Assembly (NCBI RefSeq): GCF_016125575.1
Contig: NZ_WGLM01000002.1
Location: 434,001-498,000, forward strand
Source of the DNA: Limimaricola sp.
GTDB lineage: Bacteria > Pseudomonadota > Alphaproteobacteria > Rhodobacterales > Rhodobacteraceae
Direction: 5' to 3'
Length of the DNA: 64,000 nt
Positions within the stretch are counted from its first letter, which is position 1. Each line of letters starts with the position of its first letter. This document shows, piece after piece, positions 7,936 to 16,304 of the stretch. Below the pieces are notes generated by a model. That model had not been told where the DNA came from, made no database searches, and saw nothing but the letters and a program-made list of their open reading frames with translations. Position numbers and translations under genes: made by a program.

Positions 7936-9504
7936 ATGACCGCCACCGACATTACCGTTCCGCACAAGCGCCGCAGCGGCGGACGCGCCGCCAACACCGC
8001 GCGGCGCGGCAAGGACCTGTTTCAGCAGATGCCATGGCGGCTGCCGGTCAACACCGACCGCCCGACCGAACCGCTGGGCCCCGAGGGCGTGCAGGCGATC
8101 CATGACGGCGCGATGCGGATCCTTGAAGAGATTGGCATCGAGTTCCTGAACGAAGAGGCGCTGGACCTGTTCCGTCAGGCCGGCTGCAAGGTCGATGGCA
8201 CCAACGTGAAGATGGGCCGCGACTGGGTGATGGAGATGGTGCGCAAGGCGCCTGCCCATTTCACCATCACGCCGCGCAATCCCGACCGCGAACTGGTGAT
8301 AGGCAAGAACCACATCCTGTTCGGCAACGTCTCGTCCCCGCCCAACTACTTCGATCTTGAACTGGGCAGGAAGGTTTCCGGCACGCGTGAGCAATGCGCG
8401 AACCTGCTGAAGCTGACCCAGTATTTCAACTGCATCCACTTCGCCGGAGGCTACCCGGTAGAGCCGGTGGACATTCATCCTTCGGTTCGCCACCTCGACG
8501 TGGTTTTCGACAAGATGGTGCTGACCGACAAGGTCGCGCATGCCTACAGCCTCGGCAAGGAGCGGGTCGAGGACGTGATGGAGATGGTGCGCATCGCGGG
8601 TGGGCTGACCGAGGAGGAGTTCCAGGCCAAGCCGCACATGTATACCAACATCAACTCCACCTCGCCGCTCAAGCATGACATCCCGATGATTGACGGCTGC
8701 CTGCGCTGCGTGCGCCGGGGGCAGGCGGTGATCGTCACGCCCTTCACGCTGGCGGGGGCGATGGCGCCGGTCACGATGGCGGGCGCCGTCACGTTGTCGA
8801 TCGCCGAGGCGCTGAGCGCGATCGCGCTGTTCCAATTCGTTCGCCCGGGTTGCCCTTGCGTGATCGGCACCTTCACCTCGAACGTCGACATGAAATCGGG
8901 CGCGCCCGCCTTCGGCACGCCCGAATACATGCGCGCCACCCAGATGACCGGTCAGATGGCCCGCTTCTACGGCCTGCCGATGCGCGCCAGCGGCGTCTGC
9001 GCCGCCAACGTGCCCGACGGACAGGCGATGTGGGAAACCTCCAACAGCCTGTGGTCGGCGGTACAGTCGGGCACCAACATCGTCTACCACGCGGCCGGGT
9101 GGCTGGAGGGCGGGCTGATTGCCTGCCCGGAAAAGTTCATCATGGATTGCGAGATCCTGCAGATGATCGAACGCTACCTCGAGCCCGAGATCGTCGGCAC
9201 CGGCCCTGACGAGATTGCCATCGATGCGATCCGCGAGGTCGGACCGACCGGCCATTTCTTCGGCATCCAGCACACGCAGGACCGCTACCAGCAGGCCTTC
9301 TACCAACCCTTCATCAGCGACTGGCGCAACTTCGAGGCTTGGGAGATTGCCGGTGCGGTCTGGACGCCGGAACGCGCGCACCGCATGTTCAAGGACATCA
9401 TCGGGCAATTCGAACCACCGCCGATGGATGTCGCGATCCGCGAAGAGCTTGAAGCCTTCGTCGCCCGCCGCAAGGAAGAGGGCGGCGCGCCGACCGATTT
9501 CTAG
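7936..9504 (+). CDS. trimethylamine methyltransferase (MttB) family protein, non-pyrrolysine
   Basis: A 522-residue protein of the MttB family (TIM-barrel corrinoid-dependent methyltransferases). Family landmarks include ILEEIGIEFLNEEA near the N-terminus, TPFTLAGAMAPVTMAGAV, and GCPCVIGTFTSNVDMKSGAPAFGTPEY. There is no in-frame amber codon, so it belongs to the pyrrolysine-free branch that includes glycine betaine methyltransferases (MtgB). A quaternary amine such as glycine betaine, proline betaine or carnitine is the plausible substrate, but none can be read from sequence. No corrinoid protein gene lies alongside. AAGGAGG 6 nt before the ATG sets the start. Confidence 0.85.
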   Translation: MTATDITVPHKRRSGGRAANTARRGKDLFQQMPWRLPVNTDRPTEPLGPEGVQAIHDGAMRILEEIGIEFLNEEALDLFRQAGCKVDGTNVKMGRDWVMEMVRKAPAHFTITPRNPDRELVIGKNHILFGNVSSPPNYFDLELGRKVSGTREQCANLLKLTQYFNCIHFAGGYPVEPVDIHPSVRHLDVVFDKMVLTDKVAHAYSLGKERVEDVMEMVRIAGGLTEEEFQAKPHMYTNINSTSPLKHDIPMIDGCLRCVRRGQAVIVTPFTLAGAMAPVTMAGAVTLSIAEALSAIALFQFVRPGCPCVIGTFTSNVDMKSGAPAFGTPEYMRATQMTGQMARFYGLPMRASGVCAANVPDGQAMWETSNSLWSAVQSGTNIVYHAAGWLEGGLIACPEKFIMDCEILQMIERYLEPEIVGTGPDEIAIDAIREVGPTGHFFGIQHTQDRYQQAFYQPFISDWRNFEAWEIAGAVWTPERAHRMFKDIIGQFEPPPMDVAIREELEAFVARRKEEGGAPTDF

Positions 9505-9645
9505 GCGCTCGGCCCCCTCGGGGCAGAAAGGTGAGACGGGCGGGCGACGAATCCACGCCTTTCCCCCTGTGGCGCTTGCGATGATGCAGGCCGGAGCCTA
9601 GCATTTCCTTATCACTTTCCTGACCCAAACCCGGAGGAACCGTCG

Positions 9646-10242
9646 ATGAAATTCAAGCCCCTTTCCTTGCTGGCCACGGTGGCGCTGCTGCTGCCGACCA
9701 TCGCCTCGGCCCATCCCGGCCATGGCCCCGCCGTAGGCCTTGTGGCGGGCTTTTCCCATCCTATGACGGGCCTCGATCACATTCTGACCATGGTGCTGGT
9801 CGGCGTCTTTGCCGCGCAGCTGAGCGGCCGGGCCCTGTGGCTGGTGCCGGCGGCCTTTGTCGCGATGATGGGCGTGGGTGGTGCGCTGGGCATGTACGGC
9901 GTGGGCCTGCCCTTCGTCGAAACCGGCATTGCCGTGTCGGTCATCGTGATGGGCGCGGTCGTGGCGCTGGGCCTGCGGGCGCCGGTCGCCGTGGCGATGG
10001 CGCTGGTCGGTGTCTTTGCCGTCTTCCACGGGCATGCCCATGGGGCCGAGATGCCTGCGAATACGGGCGGTCTTGATTTCGCGCTGGGCTTCATGGTGGC
10101 CACGGCCACGCTGCATGCCATCGGCATCGCGCTGACGGTCGCGGTGTTGCGGCTGGCCTCGGCCCGCAGCCTGCCGGTCCTGCGCACCGCCGGTGGCCTT
10201 GCTGCCGTGGCGGGCCTTGGCCTGCTGACCGGCACGATCTGA
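9646..10242 (+). CDS. hupE: HupE/UreJ family metal transporter
   Basis: A 198-residue membrane protein with a signal peptide (MKFKPLSLLATVALLLPTIA..SAH) and about six hydrophobic segments. The family histidine motifs are clear: AHPGHG at the mature N-terminus and FSHPMTGLDHILTM. A further cluster, FHGHAHGAEMP, fits metal binding. HupE/UreJ proteins take up nickel or cobalt for hydrogenase and urease in other bacteria; no nickel enzyme is encoded nearby, so the cargo here is inferred. GGAGGAACCGTCG precedes the ATG. Confidence 0.88.
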   Translation: MKFKPLSLLATVALLLPTIASAHPGHGPAVGLVAGFSHPMTGLDHILTMVLVGVFAAQLSGRALWLVPAAFVAMMGVGGALGMYGVGLPFVETGIAVSVIVMGAVVALGLRAPVAVAMALVGVFAVFHGHAHGAEMPANTGGLDFALGFMVATATLHAIGIALTVAVLRLASARSLPVLRTAGGLAAVAGLGLLTGTI

Positions 10243-10252
10243 TCGGACAGTG

Positions 10253-10276
10253 CCGGGCGGGCAGGGTCCCGCCCGG
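10253..10276 (+). terminator. 9-bp GC hairpin between hupE and ppk2, no U tract
   Basis: Perfect arms CCGGGCGGG (10253-10261) and CCCGCCCGG (10268-10276) enclose a 6-nt loop, 11 nt after the hupE stop. No T run follows. It may be a partial terminator or 3' end stabiliser. It also covers the in-frame GTG at 10276, which argues against that codon as the ppk2 start. Confidence 0.45.
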
Positions 10277-10293
10277 TGCCGCAGGAGGGCCCG

Positions 10294-11121
10294 TTGGCCA
10301 AGACCTCGCAGCTGCGCCTCGACACGCTCGACCTCTCGCCGCGGCTTGAGGCCGCGGTGTATGAAACACGGCTGGCAGAGCTGCAGCTGGAGTTGCGCAA
10401 GATCCAGCAGGCCTACCTTCTGGGCGGCCATAACGGCGTGGTGGTCTTCGAGGGCTGGGATGCGGCCGGAAAGGGCGGCACGATCCGGCTGATGGCGGGT
10501 GCGCTGGACCCCCGCAGTTTCAAGGTCTGGCCCATTGCCGCGCCGCGCAACTACTACCTGCAACGCCATTTCCTGTTGCGTTTCATGGAGCGGCTGCCGC
10601 CCAACGGCGCGATCTCCGTCTTTGACCGGTCATGGTATGGCCGGGTCCTGGTCGAACGGGTCGAGGGGTTAACGCCCAAGGCACGCTGGAAGGCCGCCTA
10701 TCGCGAGATCAATGATTTCGAGCGGATGCTGGTCGATGACGGCGTGCGCATTGCCAAGCTGTTCTTCCATATCTCGCCCGAGGTGCAGCTGGCCCGTTTC
10801 GAGAACCGCCTGCGCGATCCGCTGAAGCGCTGGAAACTCAGCTACGAGGATTTTCGCAACCGGGGCCGCTGGGGCGACTACGTCACCGCGATTGACGCCA
10901 TGCTCGACAAGACCTCGACCAAGGTCGCGCCGTGGCAACTGATCCCGGCCAATGACAAGAAATTCGCCCGCATCGCCGCGCTGGAACATATCGTGGCCCG
11001 GCTGGGCGCGGGCGTGTCGCTGGACCCGCCACCGATGGACGAGACGGTGATCGGGGCCGCGATGGATCACCTTGAGATTGAGCCTGACCTTGTGCGCAGT
11101 CTGCGTGGCCGCACCGAGTGA
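10294..11121 (+). CDS. ppk2: polyphosphate kinase 2 family protein
   Basis: A 275-residue P-loop kinase of the PPK2 family, which transfers phosphate between polyphosphate and nucleotides. Walker A is GWDAAGKGG, the lid region contains PRNYYLQRHFLLRF, and Walker B is FDRSWYGRVLVERV. The length fits a one-domain class I PPK2. The start is taken as TTG at 10294 because a strong AGGAGG lies 5 nt before it; the alternative GTG at 10276 sits inside a hairpin. Direction (GTP/ATP synthesis versus polyphosphate synthesis) cannot be told. Confidence 0.87.
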   Translation: MAKTSQLRLDTLDLSPRLEAAVYETRLAELQLELRKIQQAYLLGGHNGVVVFEGWDAAGKGGTIRLMAGALDPRSFKVWPIAAPRNYYLQRHFLLRFMERLPPNGAISVFDRSWYGRVLVERVEGLTPKARWKAAYREINDFERMLVDDGVRIAKLFFHISPEVQLARFENRLRDPLKRWKLSYEDFRNRGRWGDYVTAIDAMLDKTSTKVAPWQLIPANDKKFARIAALEHIVARLGAGVSLDPPPMDETVIGAAMDHLEIEPDLVRSLRGRTE

Positions 11122-11193
11122 CCGCTTCCGGCGCAGGTTACCGGCCTGCCACCGTTTTGGTATCGTGCGGTGATGCAAAGACAGGAGCGGCAG

Positions 11194-12231
11194 ATGGTGG
11201 AACTGGGCCTTGATACATTCGGCGACGTGACGGAGGGGCCCGACGGGCTGAAACTTCCGCATGACCAAGTGCTGCGCAACGTGCTGGACGAGGCGGTTCT
11301 GGCCGATGCGGTCGGCGTCGATTTCATCGGGCTGGGCGAGCATCACCGCGACGATTTCGCCATTTCCGCGCCCGAGATCGTGCTGGCCGCCATCGCCGCG
11401 CGCACCTCGCGTATCCGCCTCGGCACCGCCGTCACGGTGCTGTCGACAGACGACCCGGTGCGCCTTTTCTAGCGGTTTTCCACGCTGGATGCGCTTTCGA
11501 ACGGCCGGGCCGAAGTTATTCTGGGCCGCGGGTCGTTCACCGAAAGTTATGGCCTCTTCGGCTATGATCTGTCGGATTACGAAGAGCTGTTCGAGGAAAA
11601 GCTGGACCTTTTCGCGCATCTTCTGCGCGAAATCCCGGTCAGCTGGGCGGGCCGCACGCGCCCGCCGCTGGACGGGGTCACGCTGTACCCGCCGCTGTCG
11701 GGGCGGGGACTGACCGCGTGGATCGGCGTCGGCGGCAGCCCGGAATCGGTGGTGCGGGCGGTGCGCTACGACATGCCGATGATGCTGGCCATCATCGGTG
11801 GCAGCCCGTCGCGGTTCCGTCCCTTCGTCGATCTCTATCAGCGCGCCTATGACCAGATCGGCCGCCCGGCCCGGCCGCTGGGCGTGCATTCCCCCGGCCA
11901 TGTCGCCCCGACCGATGCCGAGGCGATGGAAGAGGCCGAGAAAGGCCATACCGCGCTGCGCAACCGCATTGGCGCCGAACGCGGCTGGCCCCCCGCGCAA
12001 CCGGGCGATTTCGCCCGCGAGGTCAGCCACGGCGCGATGTTCGTCGGCGCGCCTGAAACCGTCGCGCGAAAGATCGCCGCGACCATTCGCACGCTGGGGC
12101 TGAAGCGGTTCGACATGAAATACAGCCAAGGCACGATGCCGCACGAGGCGATGATGCGCTCGATCGAGCTTTACGGCACCAAGGTCATCCCGATGGTGCG
12201 CGACATCCTGGCGACCGACAAGGCCGCCTGA
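11194..12231 (+). pseudogene. LLM-class flavin-dependent oxidoreductase interrupted by one amber codon
   Basis: The frame encodes a bacterial luciferase-like monooxygenase of 345 residues if read through. It opens ELGLDTFGDV and contains GLGEHHRDDF. Codon 93 (11470-11472) is TAG, between DPVRLF and RFSTLDALSNGRAEVILGRG. Related proteins have Gln there, so a single C-to-T change (CAG to TAG) explains it. Both halves remain in one frame with no other damage, so the lesion is recent, a sequencing error, or a suppressed codon. AGGAG lies 6 nt before ATG 11194. The product of an intact gene would reduce or oxygenate a substrate with FMNH2. Confidence 0.8.
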
Positions 12232-12241
12232 CGCGCCGGCG

Positions 12242-12279
12242 TTGATTTCCGCTGAAAGCATATCTATGTTGCTTTCAGC
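12242..12279 (+). promoter_or_regulatory. promoter with 10-bp palindromic operator of the Xre-RES operon
   Basis: TTGATT (12242-12247) and TATGTT (12265-12270) form a -35/-10 pair with a 17-bp spacer. A perfect inverted repeat GCTGAAAGCA (12251-12260) and TGCTTTCAGC (12270-12279), 9-nt spacer, overlaps the spacer and -10. This is the expected layout for autorepression by the Xre antitoxin that starts 15 nt downstream. Confidence 0.7.
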
Positions 12280-12293
12280 AGAAAGGATTCCAG

Positions 12294-12695
12294 ATGCCCA
12301 GTGCCGCGTCATTTGCCAACGAATCGGCCGCGCCTGTCGCCGATGTCAGCCATGATCCGGGCCGGGTCGTTGCCAAGGCGGTGGTCCGGGCCGCGGGCGA
12401 ACTGGGGCTGTCGCAACAGGAGCTGGCCAAGATCATCGGCGTCAGTGCCGCAACGGCAAGCCGCATGAAGGATGGCCAGTACGCCCTGACGGGCAAGCCG
12501 CTGGAACTGGCGACCTGCCTGATCCGCGTGTTCCGCTCGCTCGATTCGATGACCGGCGGCGAGAAGGCGGTGATGATGGCGTGGATGCACAACGCCAATA
12601 CCGATCTTGGCGGCGTTCCGGCCGGCCTTGTCGCCACGGTGCCCGGCCTGATTGGCGTGATGAACTATCTCGATGCCGTCCGTGCGCCTGTCTGA
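12294..12695 (+). CDS. Xre/MbcA/ParS-type antitoxin of a RES toxin
   Basis: A 133-residue antitoxin. A helix-turn-helix (LSQQELAKIIGVSAATASRM, about residues 38-60) is followed by the C-terminal toxin-binding domain once called DUF2384 (LIRVFRSLDSM...AVMMAWMHNAN..LGGVPAGLV). It should neutralise the RES toxin by covering its active site and repress its own promoter at the palindrome just upstream. It overlaps the toxin gene by 23 nt, consistent with translational coupling. Confidence 0.88.
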   Translation: MPSAASFANESAAPVADVSHDPGRVVAKAVVRAAGELGLSQQELAKIIGVSAATASRMKDGQYALTGKPLELATCLIRVFRSLDSMTGGEKAVMMAWMHNANTDLGGVPAGLVATVPGLIGVMNYLDAVRAPV

Positions 12696-13401
12696 GGGCG
12701 ATTTCGCCCCCTACCAAGGCGGGGTCTGGCGGGTGATCGAGGGGCAGTTCCGGTCGGCCACCATGCGCATCGTCGATACCGATGCCGAACAGGCCGTGCT
12801 GGAACAGGTTCTGGAGGCCTCCAAGCCGCCCGTGCCGGAGGAATGCCGGCACCTCGATTACCAGTTCTGGTTGCCCTTTCGCTATGGCTGTTACCCGCGG
12901 GCGTCGCGGTTTCGCCGGGCCGGTCCCACGCCCGGCGTCTGGTACGGGGCCGAGGCGCCGCTGACCGCGATCTGCGAGACCATCTGGGGTAAGCTGGCGT
13001 TCTTCGCGGCCTCGCCCGGCACGGCGTTGCCACGGCGGCCGATCGAGCACACCGCCGTGCGCGCCCGGATTAAAACGCCCTTCGCGCTTGACCTTACGGC
13101 GGGGCACATGCGCGACCGGGGCAACTGGACCGACCCGGATGACTATACCGATTGCCTTGCGCTGGCCGATGACGCGCGCGCCATCGGCGGCGAGGCCATC
13201 CGCTATGCCTCGGTCCGCGCGGCCGAGCCGGGGATCAACGTCGCCGTGTTGCGATGCGCGGCCTTTGCCCAGCCGCGGCCCGTGGCGCGGCAGACATGGC
13301 ATATCCTGCTGCGTCAGGGCCTTGTGCGCGCGCATTGCGAAACCACGCGCAGCAGCCACATGTTCGTGCCGGGGCCCTCGGGGCTACTGCCCGCCGCCTA
13401 A
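12673..13401 (+). CDS. RES-domain toxin (NAD+-degrading)
   Basis: A 242-residue RES-family toxin. The Arg-Glu-Ser signature can be placed: Arg79 in RASRFRRAG, Glu102 in APLTAICETIW and Ser180 in IRYASVRAAEPG. Characterised RES toxins (MbcT, Res) break down NAD+ by phosphorolysis or hydrolysis, stopping growth. The paired antitoxin overlaps its 5' end by 23 nt. Its stop overlaps the convergent CMD-family gene by 4 nt. It appears intact. Confidence 0.87.
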   Translation: MPSVRLSEGDFAPYQGGVWRVIEGQFRSATMRIVDTDAEQAVLEQVLEASKPPVPEECRHLDYQFWLPFRYGCYPRASRFRRAGPTPGVWYGAEAPLTAICETIWGKLAFFAASPGTALPRRPIEHTAVRARIKTPFALDLTAGHMRDRGNWTDPDDYTDCLALADDARAIGGEAIRYASVRAAEPGINVAVLRCAAFAQPRPVARQTWHILLRQGLVRAHCETTRSSHMFVPGPSGLLPAA

Positions 13402-13790
13402 AGCATCCCCGCCTCACCCAGCACCTTGCGGGCCGAGCGGAAGCATTCCAGCGCCATCGGCACGCCGCAATAGATGCCGACGACGTGGATGATCGCGCGG
13501 ATCTCTTCCTTGGTCACGCCGTTGGTGATGGCGCCCTTGCAGTGCAGTTCCCATTCATGCATCCGGCCAAGGGCCGCCAGCATGGTCAGGTTCATCATGC
13601 TGCGCGTCCTGGGCGGAATCGCATCATCGCCCCAGCCGAAGCCCCAGCACCAGGCCGTCATCGCCTCCATCCACGGGCGGTTGAAATCGTCGGCGGCCTC
13701 CATGCTGGCGGCGACGTAATCTGCGCCCAGCGTGGCCTTGCGCTGTTCCATGCCCTTCAGGAACAGGTCTTCGTCGAAGGTGTCGGTCAT
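13398..13790 (-). CDS. carboxymuconolactone decarboxylase (CMD) family protein
   Basis: A 130-residue alpha-helical protein of the CMD/AhpD-like family. The family core is seen in RTRSMMNLTMLAALGRMHEWELHCKGAI and the following GVTKEEIRAIIHVVGIYCG. The AhpD-type CxxC is absent (only single cysteines), so it is closer to decarboxylase or lactonase-like members than to a peroxidase. It lies 3 nt downstream of an aldehyde dehydrogenase gene and is very likely co-transcribed; the two probably serve one catabolic pathway that cannot be named. Confidence 0.83.
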   Translation of the reverse strand: MTDTFDEDLFLKGMEQRKATLGADYVAASMEAADDFNRPWMEAMTAWCWGFGWGDDAIPPRTRSMMNLTMLAALGRMHEWELHCKGAITNGVTKEEIRAIIHVVGIYCGVPMALECFRSARKVLGEAGML

Positions 13791-13793
13791 GTC

Positions 13794-15245
13794 CTACCTC
13801 AGTTTGATCGCGGTGTTGCGGGTCTGGACATAGTTCCAGAGCGCCTCGCGTCCCTTCTCGCGGCCATAGCCGGATTTTCCGATCCCGCCAAAGGGTGTTT
13901 CGACCCCGCCCGCGAACCATTCGTTGACGAAGACCTGCCCGGCGCGCATCGCCCGCGTGGCCCGCATCGCGCGGTCCAGATCACGGGTAAAGACGCCGCC
14001 GACAAGGCCGTAGTCGGTGCCGTTGGCAATGGCGATCGCCTCGTCCTCGGTCCGGAAGGGGATGACCGACAGGACCGGGCCGAACACCTCTTGCTGGGCG
14101 ATCTCCATGTCGGGGGTGACGCCGGTCAGCACGGTGGGCTCCATGAAGGCGCCGGGCAGGTTCAGCGCATGGCCCCCGGTGGCAAGTTTCGCACCTGCCG
14201 CCACCGCGCGGGCCACCATGCCCGCCGCACGGTCGCGCTGGGCTTGGCTGACCATTGCGCCCATGTTGGGGCCCGATTCCCGCCGCTCGATCCCCGGACC
14301 CACGCTGAGCGCACGGGCAATGGCGGTGGCCCGCTCAACCACCTCGTCATGGCGCGATTCATGCACCACGATCCGGCTCATCGCCGAGCAGACCTGGCCC
14401 GCGTTGAAGAAGATGCCCCAGCGGATGTCGGTCTCGAAGGCGTCGAGGTCGGCATCGTCATGCACGATCGCGGCCGATTTGCCGCCCAGTTCCAGCACGC
14501 AGGGCACCACGTTCTGTGCCGCCGCCGTGGCAATCGCGATGCCGGTCGCCACCGAGCCGGTGAAGACGATCTGGTTGACCTTGGGGTGCCCGGCCAATGC
14601 CGCGCCCGCCACCGGGCCAAGCCCACAGAGCAGGTTGACCGCGCCGGGCGGAAACCCGGCTGCCTGCGCCGCATGGGCGATCATGGTGATCGCCACCGGC
14701 GTCAGTTCGGGCGACTTGATGACCACTGTGTTGCCCGTGGCCAGCGCCGCCGCGACCGACCGTGCGGCCATCTCCACCGGGTAGTTCCACGGGATGATGT
14801 GGGCGGTGACGCCATAGGGCTCGCACGTCGTGTAGTCGATATAGCCGTCGCCCAGCGGGATTGAGCGGCCTTCGACCGTTTCGGCTTGGTTGCCGTAATA
14901 TTCAAAATAGCGCGCCGCGCCGTCGATCTCGATCTCGGCCTCCCACAGCGGCTTGCCCTGTTCGCGGGTCAGGACCGGGGCCCAGGTGTTGCGGTGGGCG
15001 GCAATCCAGGCGCCCACCGCGCGCACCATGCGGCCCCGTTCGACCGGGCGCAGCGCGGCCAGCGCGCGGCTGGCATGAACGCGCGCGGCGGCCTCTACGG
15101 CGCGGTCGACATCGGCGGCATCGGCCAGCGCCACGCGGGTGAGGTGGGCACCGCTGCCGGGGTCGGTCACGTCAATGTGCCCGGCCCCGCCGGGCACCCA
15201 TGCCCCGTCGATGTAGTTGCGATACGCCGCGTCGATCCCGGTCAT
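13794..15245 (-). CDS. NAD(P)+-dependent aldehyde dehydrogenase
   Basis: A 483-residue ALDH superfamily enzyme that oxidises an aldehyde to its acid. The cofactor segment IIPWNYPVEMAARSVAAALA, the catalytic Glu in CVLELGGKS and the catalytic Cys in NAGQVCSAMSR are all present; the C-terminal PFGGIGKSGYGREKG is complete. The ATG at 15245 is chosen over an upstream in-frame start because AGGAGG lies 4 nt before it. The substrate is unknown. It is distinct from the BetB-type enzyme at the end of the window and pairs with the CMD-family gene. Confidence 0.86.
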   Translation of the reverse strand: MTGIDAAYRNYIDGAWVPGGAGHIDVTDPGSGAHLTRVALADAADVDRAVEAAARVHASRALAALRPVERGRMVRAVGAWIAAHRNTWAPVLTREQGKPLWEAEIEIDGAARYFEYYGNQAETVEGRSIPLGDGYIDYTTCEPYGVTAHIIPWNYPVEMAARSVAAALATGNTVVIKSPELTPVAITMIAHAAQAAGFPPGAVNLLCGLGPVAGAALAGHPKVNQIVFTGSVATGIAIATAAAQNVVPCVLELGGKSAAIVHDDADLDAFETDIRWGIFFNAGQVCSAMSRIVVHESRHDEVVERATAIARALSVGPGIERRESGPNMGAMVSQAQRDRAAGMVARAVAAGAKLATGGHALNLPGAFMEPTVLTGVTPDMEIAQQEVFGPVLSVIPFRTEDEAIAIANGTDYGLVGGVFTRDLDRAMRATRAMRAGQVFVNEWFAGGVETPFGGIGKSGYGREKGREALWNYVQTRNTAIKLR

Positions 15246-15336
15246 GGTGCCTCCTGTCCTTGCCCGGGAAGGGTGGCCTGCCGGGCATGCCATGCGCATC
15301 GCGGCACGCGACCCGTGGCGGTCCGCGACCGACCTG

Positions 15337-16233
15337 TCAGGACAGGCACTGCGCGAGCGCGTCGGCGATTGAGCGGATCAGCGCAGGGTAGAACCCCGCG
15401 CCGCGCGGGATGCTGGCGCCCATCGGATCGACGCTGGCCGTTTTCGCGGTGGTGCCTTGCCGCAGCACGTCCGCCCAGCCGGTCGAGGTTTCGGGGTCGG
15501 TCAGGACGCAGGCGATGCCGCCCGCGGCGACCCGTGCCTGCAGTTCGGCAATGCGGGAGGGGCCGGGTGCCACCGCATCGGACAGGGTGACGGCCCCGGC
15601 GGCGGGCCGGGCGAATCGCTGTTCGAAGTAGTGGTAGCCGTCATGCGGGACGAGGTAGGGCTTGTCCGGCACCCCGGCCAGTTGCGCGCTGACCTCCTGT
15701 ACCAGCGCCTGCATCTCGGCGGCGCCGGCCTTCGCATTCGCGGCATAGGTGGCTGCGTTGGCGGGGTCGGCGGCCGAGAGGGCCGCGGCAATGGTCTGCA
15801 TCCATTCGGCAGCGACCACGGGGTCAAGCCACGCGTGGGGATCGGTTTCACCGGGGTGATCTTCGGGGTCGCCGTCGAAAAGGGCGGCATCCCCGCGCAG
15901 CACCAGTTTGTCCCAACCGGAACTGTCGAGCAGCGCCATCCGGGTGGCGTTCGGCGCCAGTGTCGCCAGCGGGTCGGCCAGCCACGGCTCCAGCCCCGGA
16001 CCCATCCAGATCACCAGCCCGGCATCGGCCAGCCGTCCCGCATCCGACGGGCGCAGCGCGTAGTCATGCGGCGAGGCGCCGGGCGGCAGCAACACGTCCG
16101 CGCTGCCCAAGCCCGCCATCACCCGGTCTACGAGAGACTGGATGGGGGCGATATCGGTCATCACCTTGGGCACTTCGGCGCGGGCGGCGGTCATGGACAG
16201 CGAAAGAAGTGCTGCGGCAAGGAAGCGAATCAT
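15337..16233 (-). CDS. znuA: zinc ABC transporter periplasmic binding protein ZnuA
   Basis: A 298-residue cluster A-I solute-binding protein with a signal peptide (1-19). Zinc-ligand histidines occur in GASPHDYAL, DPHAWLDPV and VPHDGYHYF. The His/Asp-rich loop of many ZnuA proteins is reduced to a short acidic stretch (DGDPEDHPGETDPH). It captures zinc for the ZnuBC importer. It diverges from zur-znuC-znuB with a Zur box 44 nt from its ATG, so both sides should be repressed by zinc-loaded Zur. Confidence 0.9.
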   Translation of the reverse strand: MIRFLAAALLSLSMTAARAEVPKVMTDIAPIQSLVDRVMAGLGSADVLLPPGASPHDYALRPSDAGRLADAGLVIWMGPGLEPWLADPLATLAPNATRMALLDSSGWDKLVLRGDAALFDGDPEDHPGETDPHAWLDPVVAAEWMQTIAAALSAADPANAATYAANAKAGAAEMQALVQEVSAQLAGVPDKPYLVPHDGYHYFEQRFARPAAGAVTLSDAVAPGPSRIAELQARVAAGGIACVLTDPETSTGWADVLRQGTTAKTASVDPMGASIPRGAGFYPALIRSIADALAQCLS

Positions 16234-16265
16234 CGGGTGGCCTCTTGAGGGTCGGGATCGGCGGG

Positions 16266-16294
16266 GCTATAGTAGATATGTTATAACATAACAA
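16266..16294 (-). promoter_or_regulatory. Zur box inside the znuA promoter
   Basis: A perfect 14-bp palindrome TATGTTATAACATA (16277-16290) lies between znuA and zur. On the minus strand TTGTTA (-35, 16289-16294) and TATAGC (-10, 16266-16271) are spaced by 17 bp with the palindrome between them. The sequence closely matches the alphaproteobacterial Zur motif as I know it. It could also control the divergent zur-znuCB transcript. Confidence 0.78.
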
Positions 16295-16304
16295 GTGGCC
16301 AATC

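Noticed and set aside
7126-9408. 760-codon minus-strand frame
   Set aside because: It mirrors the well-supported MttB-family and DsbA-like genes. High-GC codon bias keeps the antisense frame open; it resembles no protein family.
11470-11472. Possible pyrrolysine codon, given an MttB homologue 2 kb upstream
   Set aside because: The MttB homologue itself has no in-frame amber, the interrupted gene is of the luciferase-like family where no pyrrolysine is known, and no pylTSBCD genes are seen.
11749-12231. Separate short gene for the 3' part of the broken oxidoreductase
   Set aside because: It is in the same frame as the upstream half, has no ribosome binding site, and continues the same domain; it is the rest of one interrupted gene.
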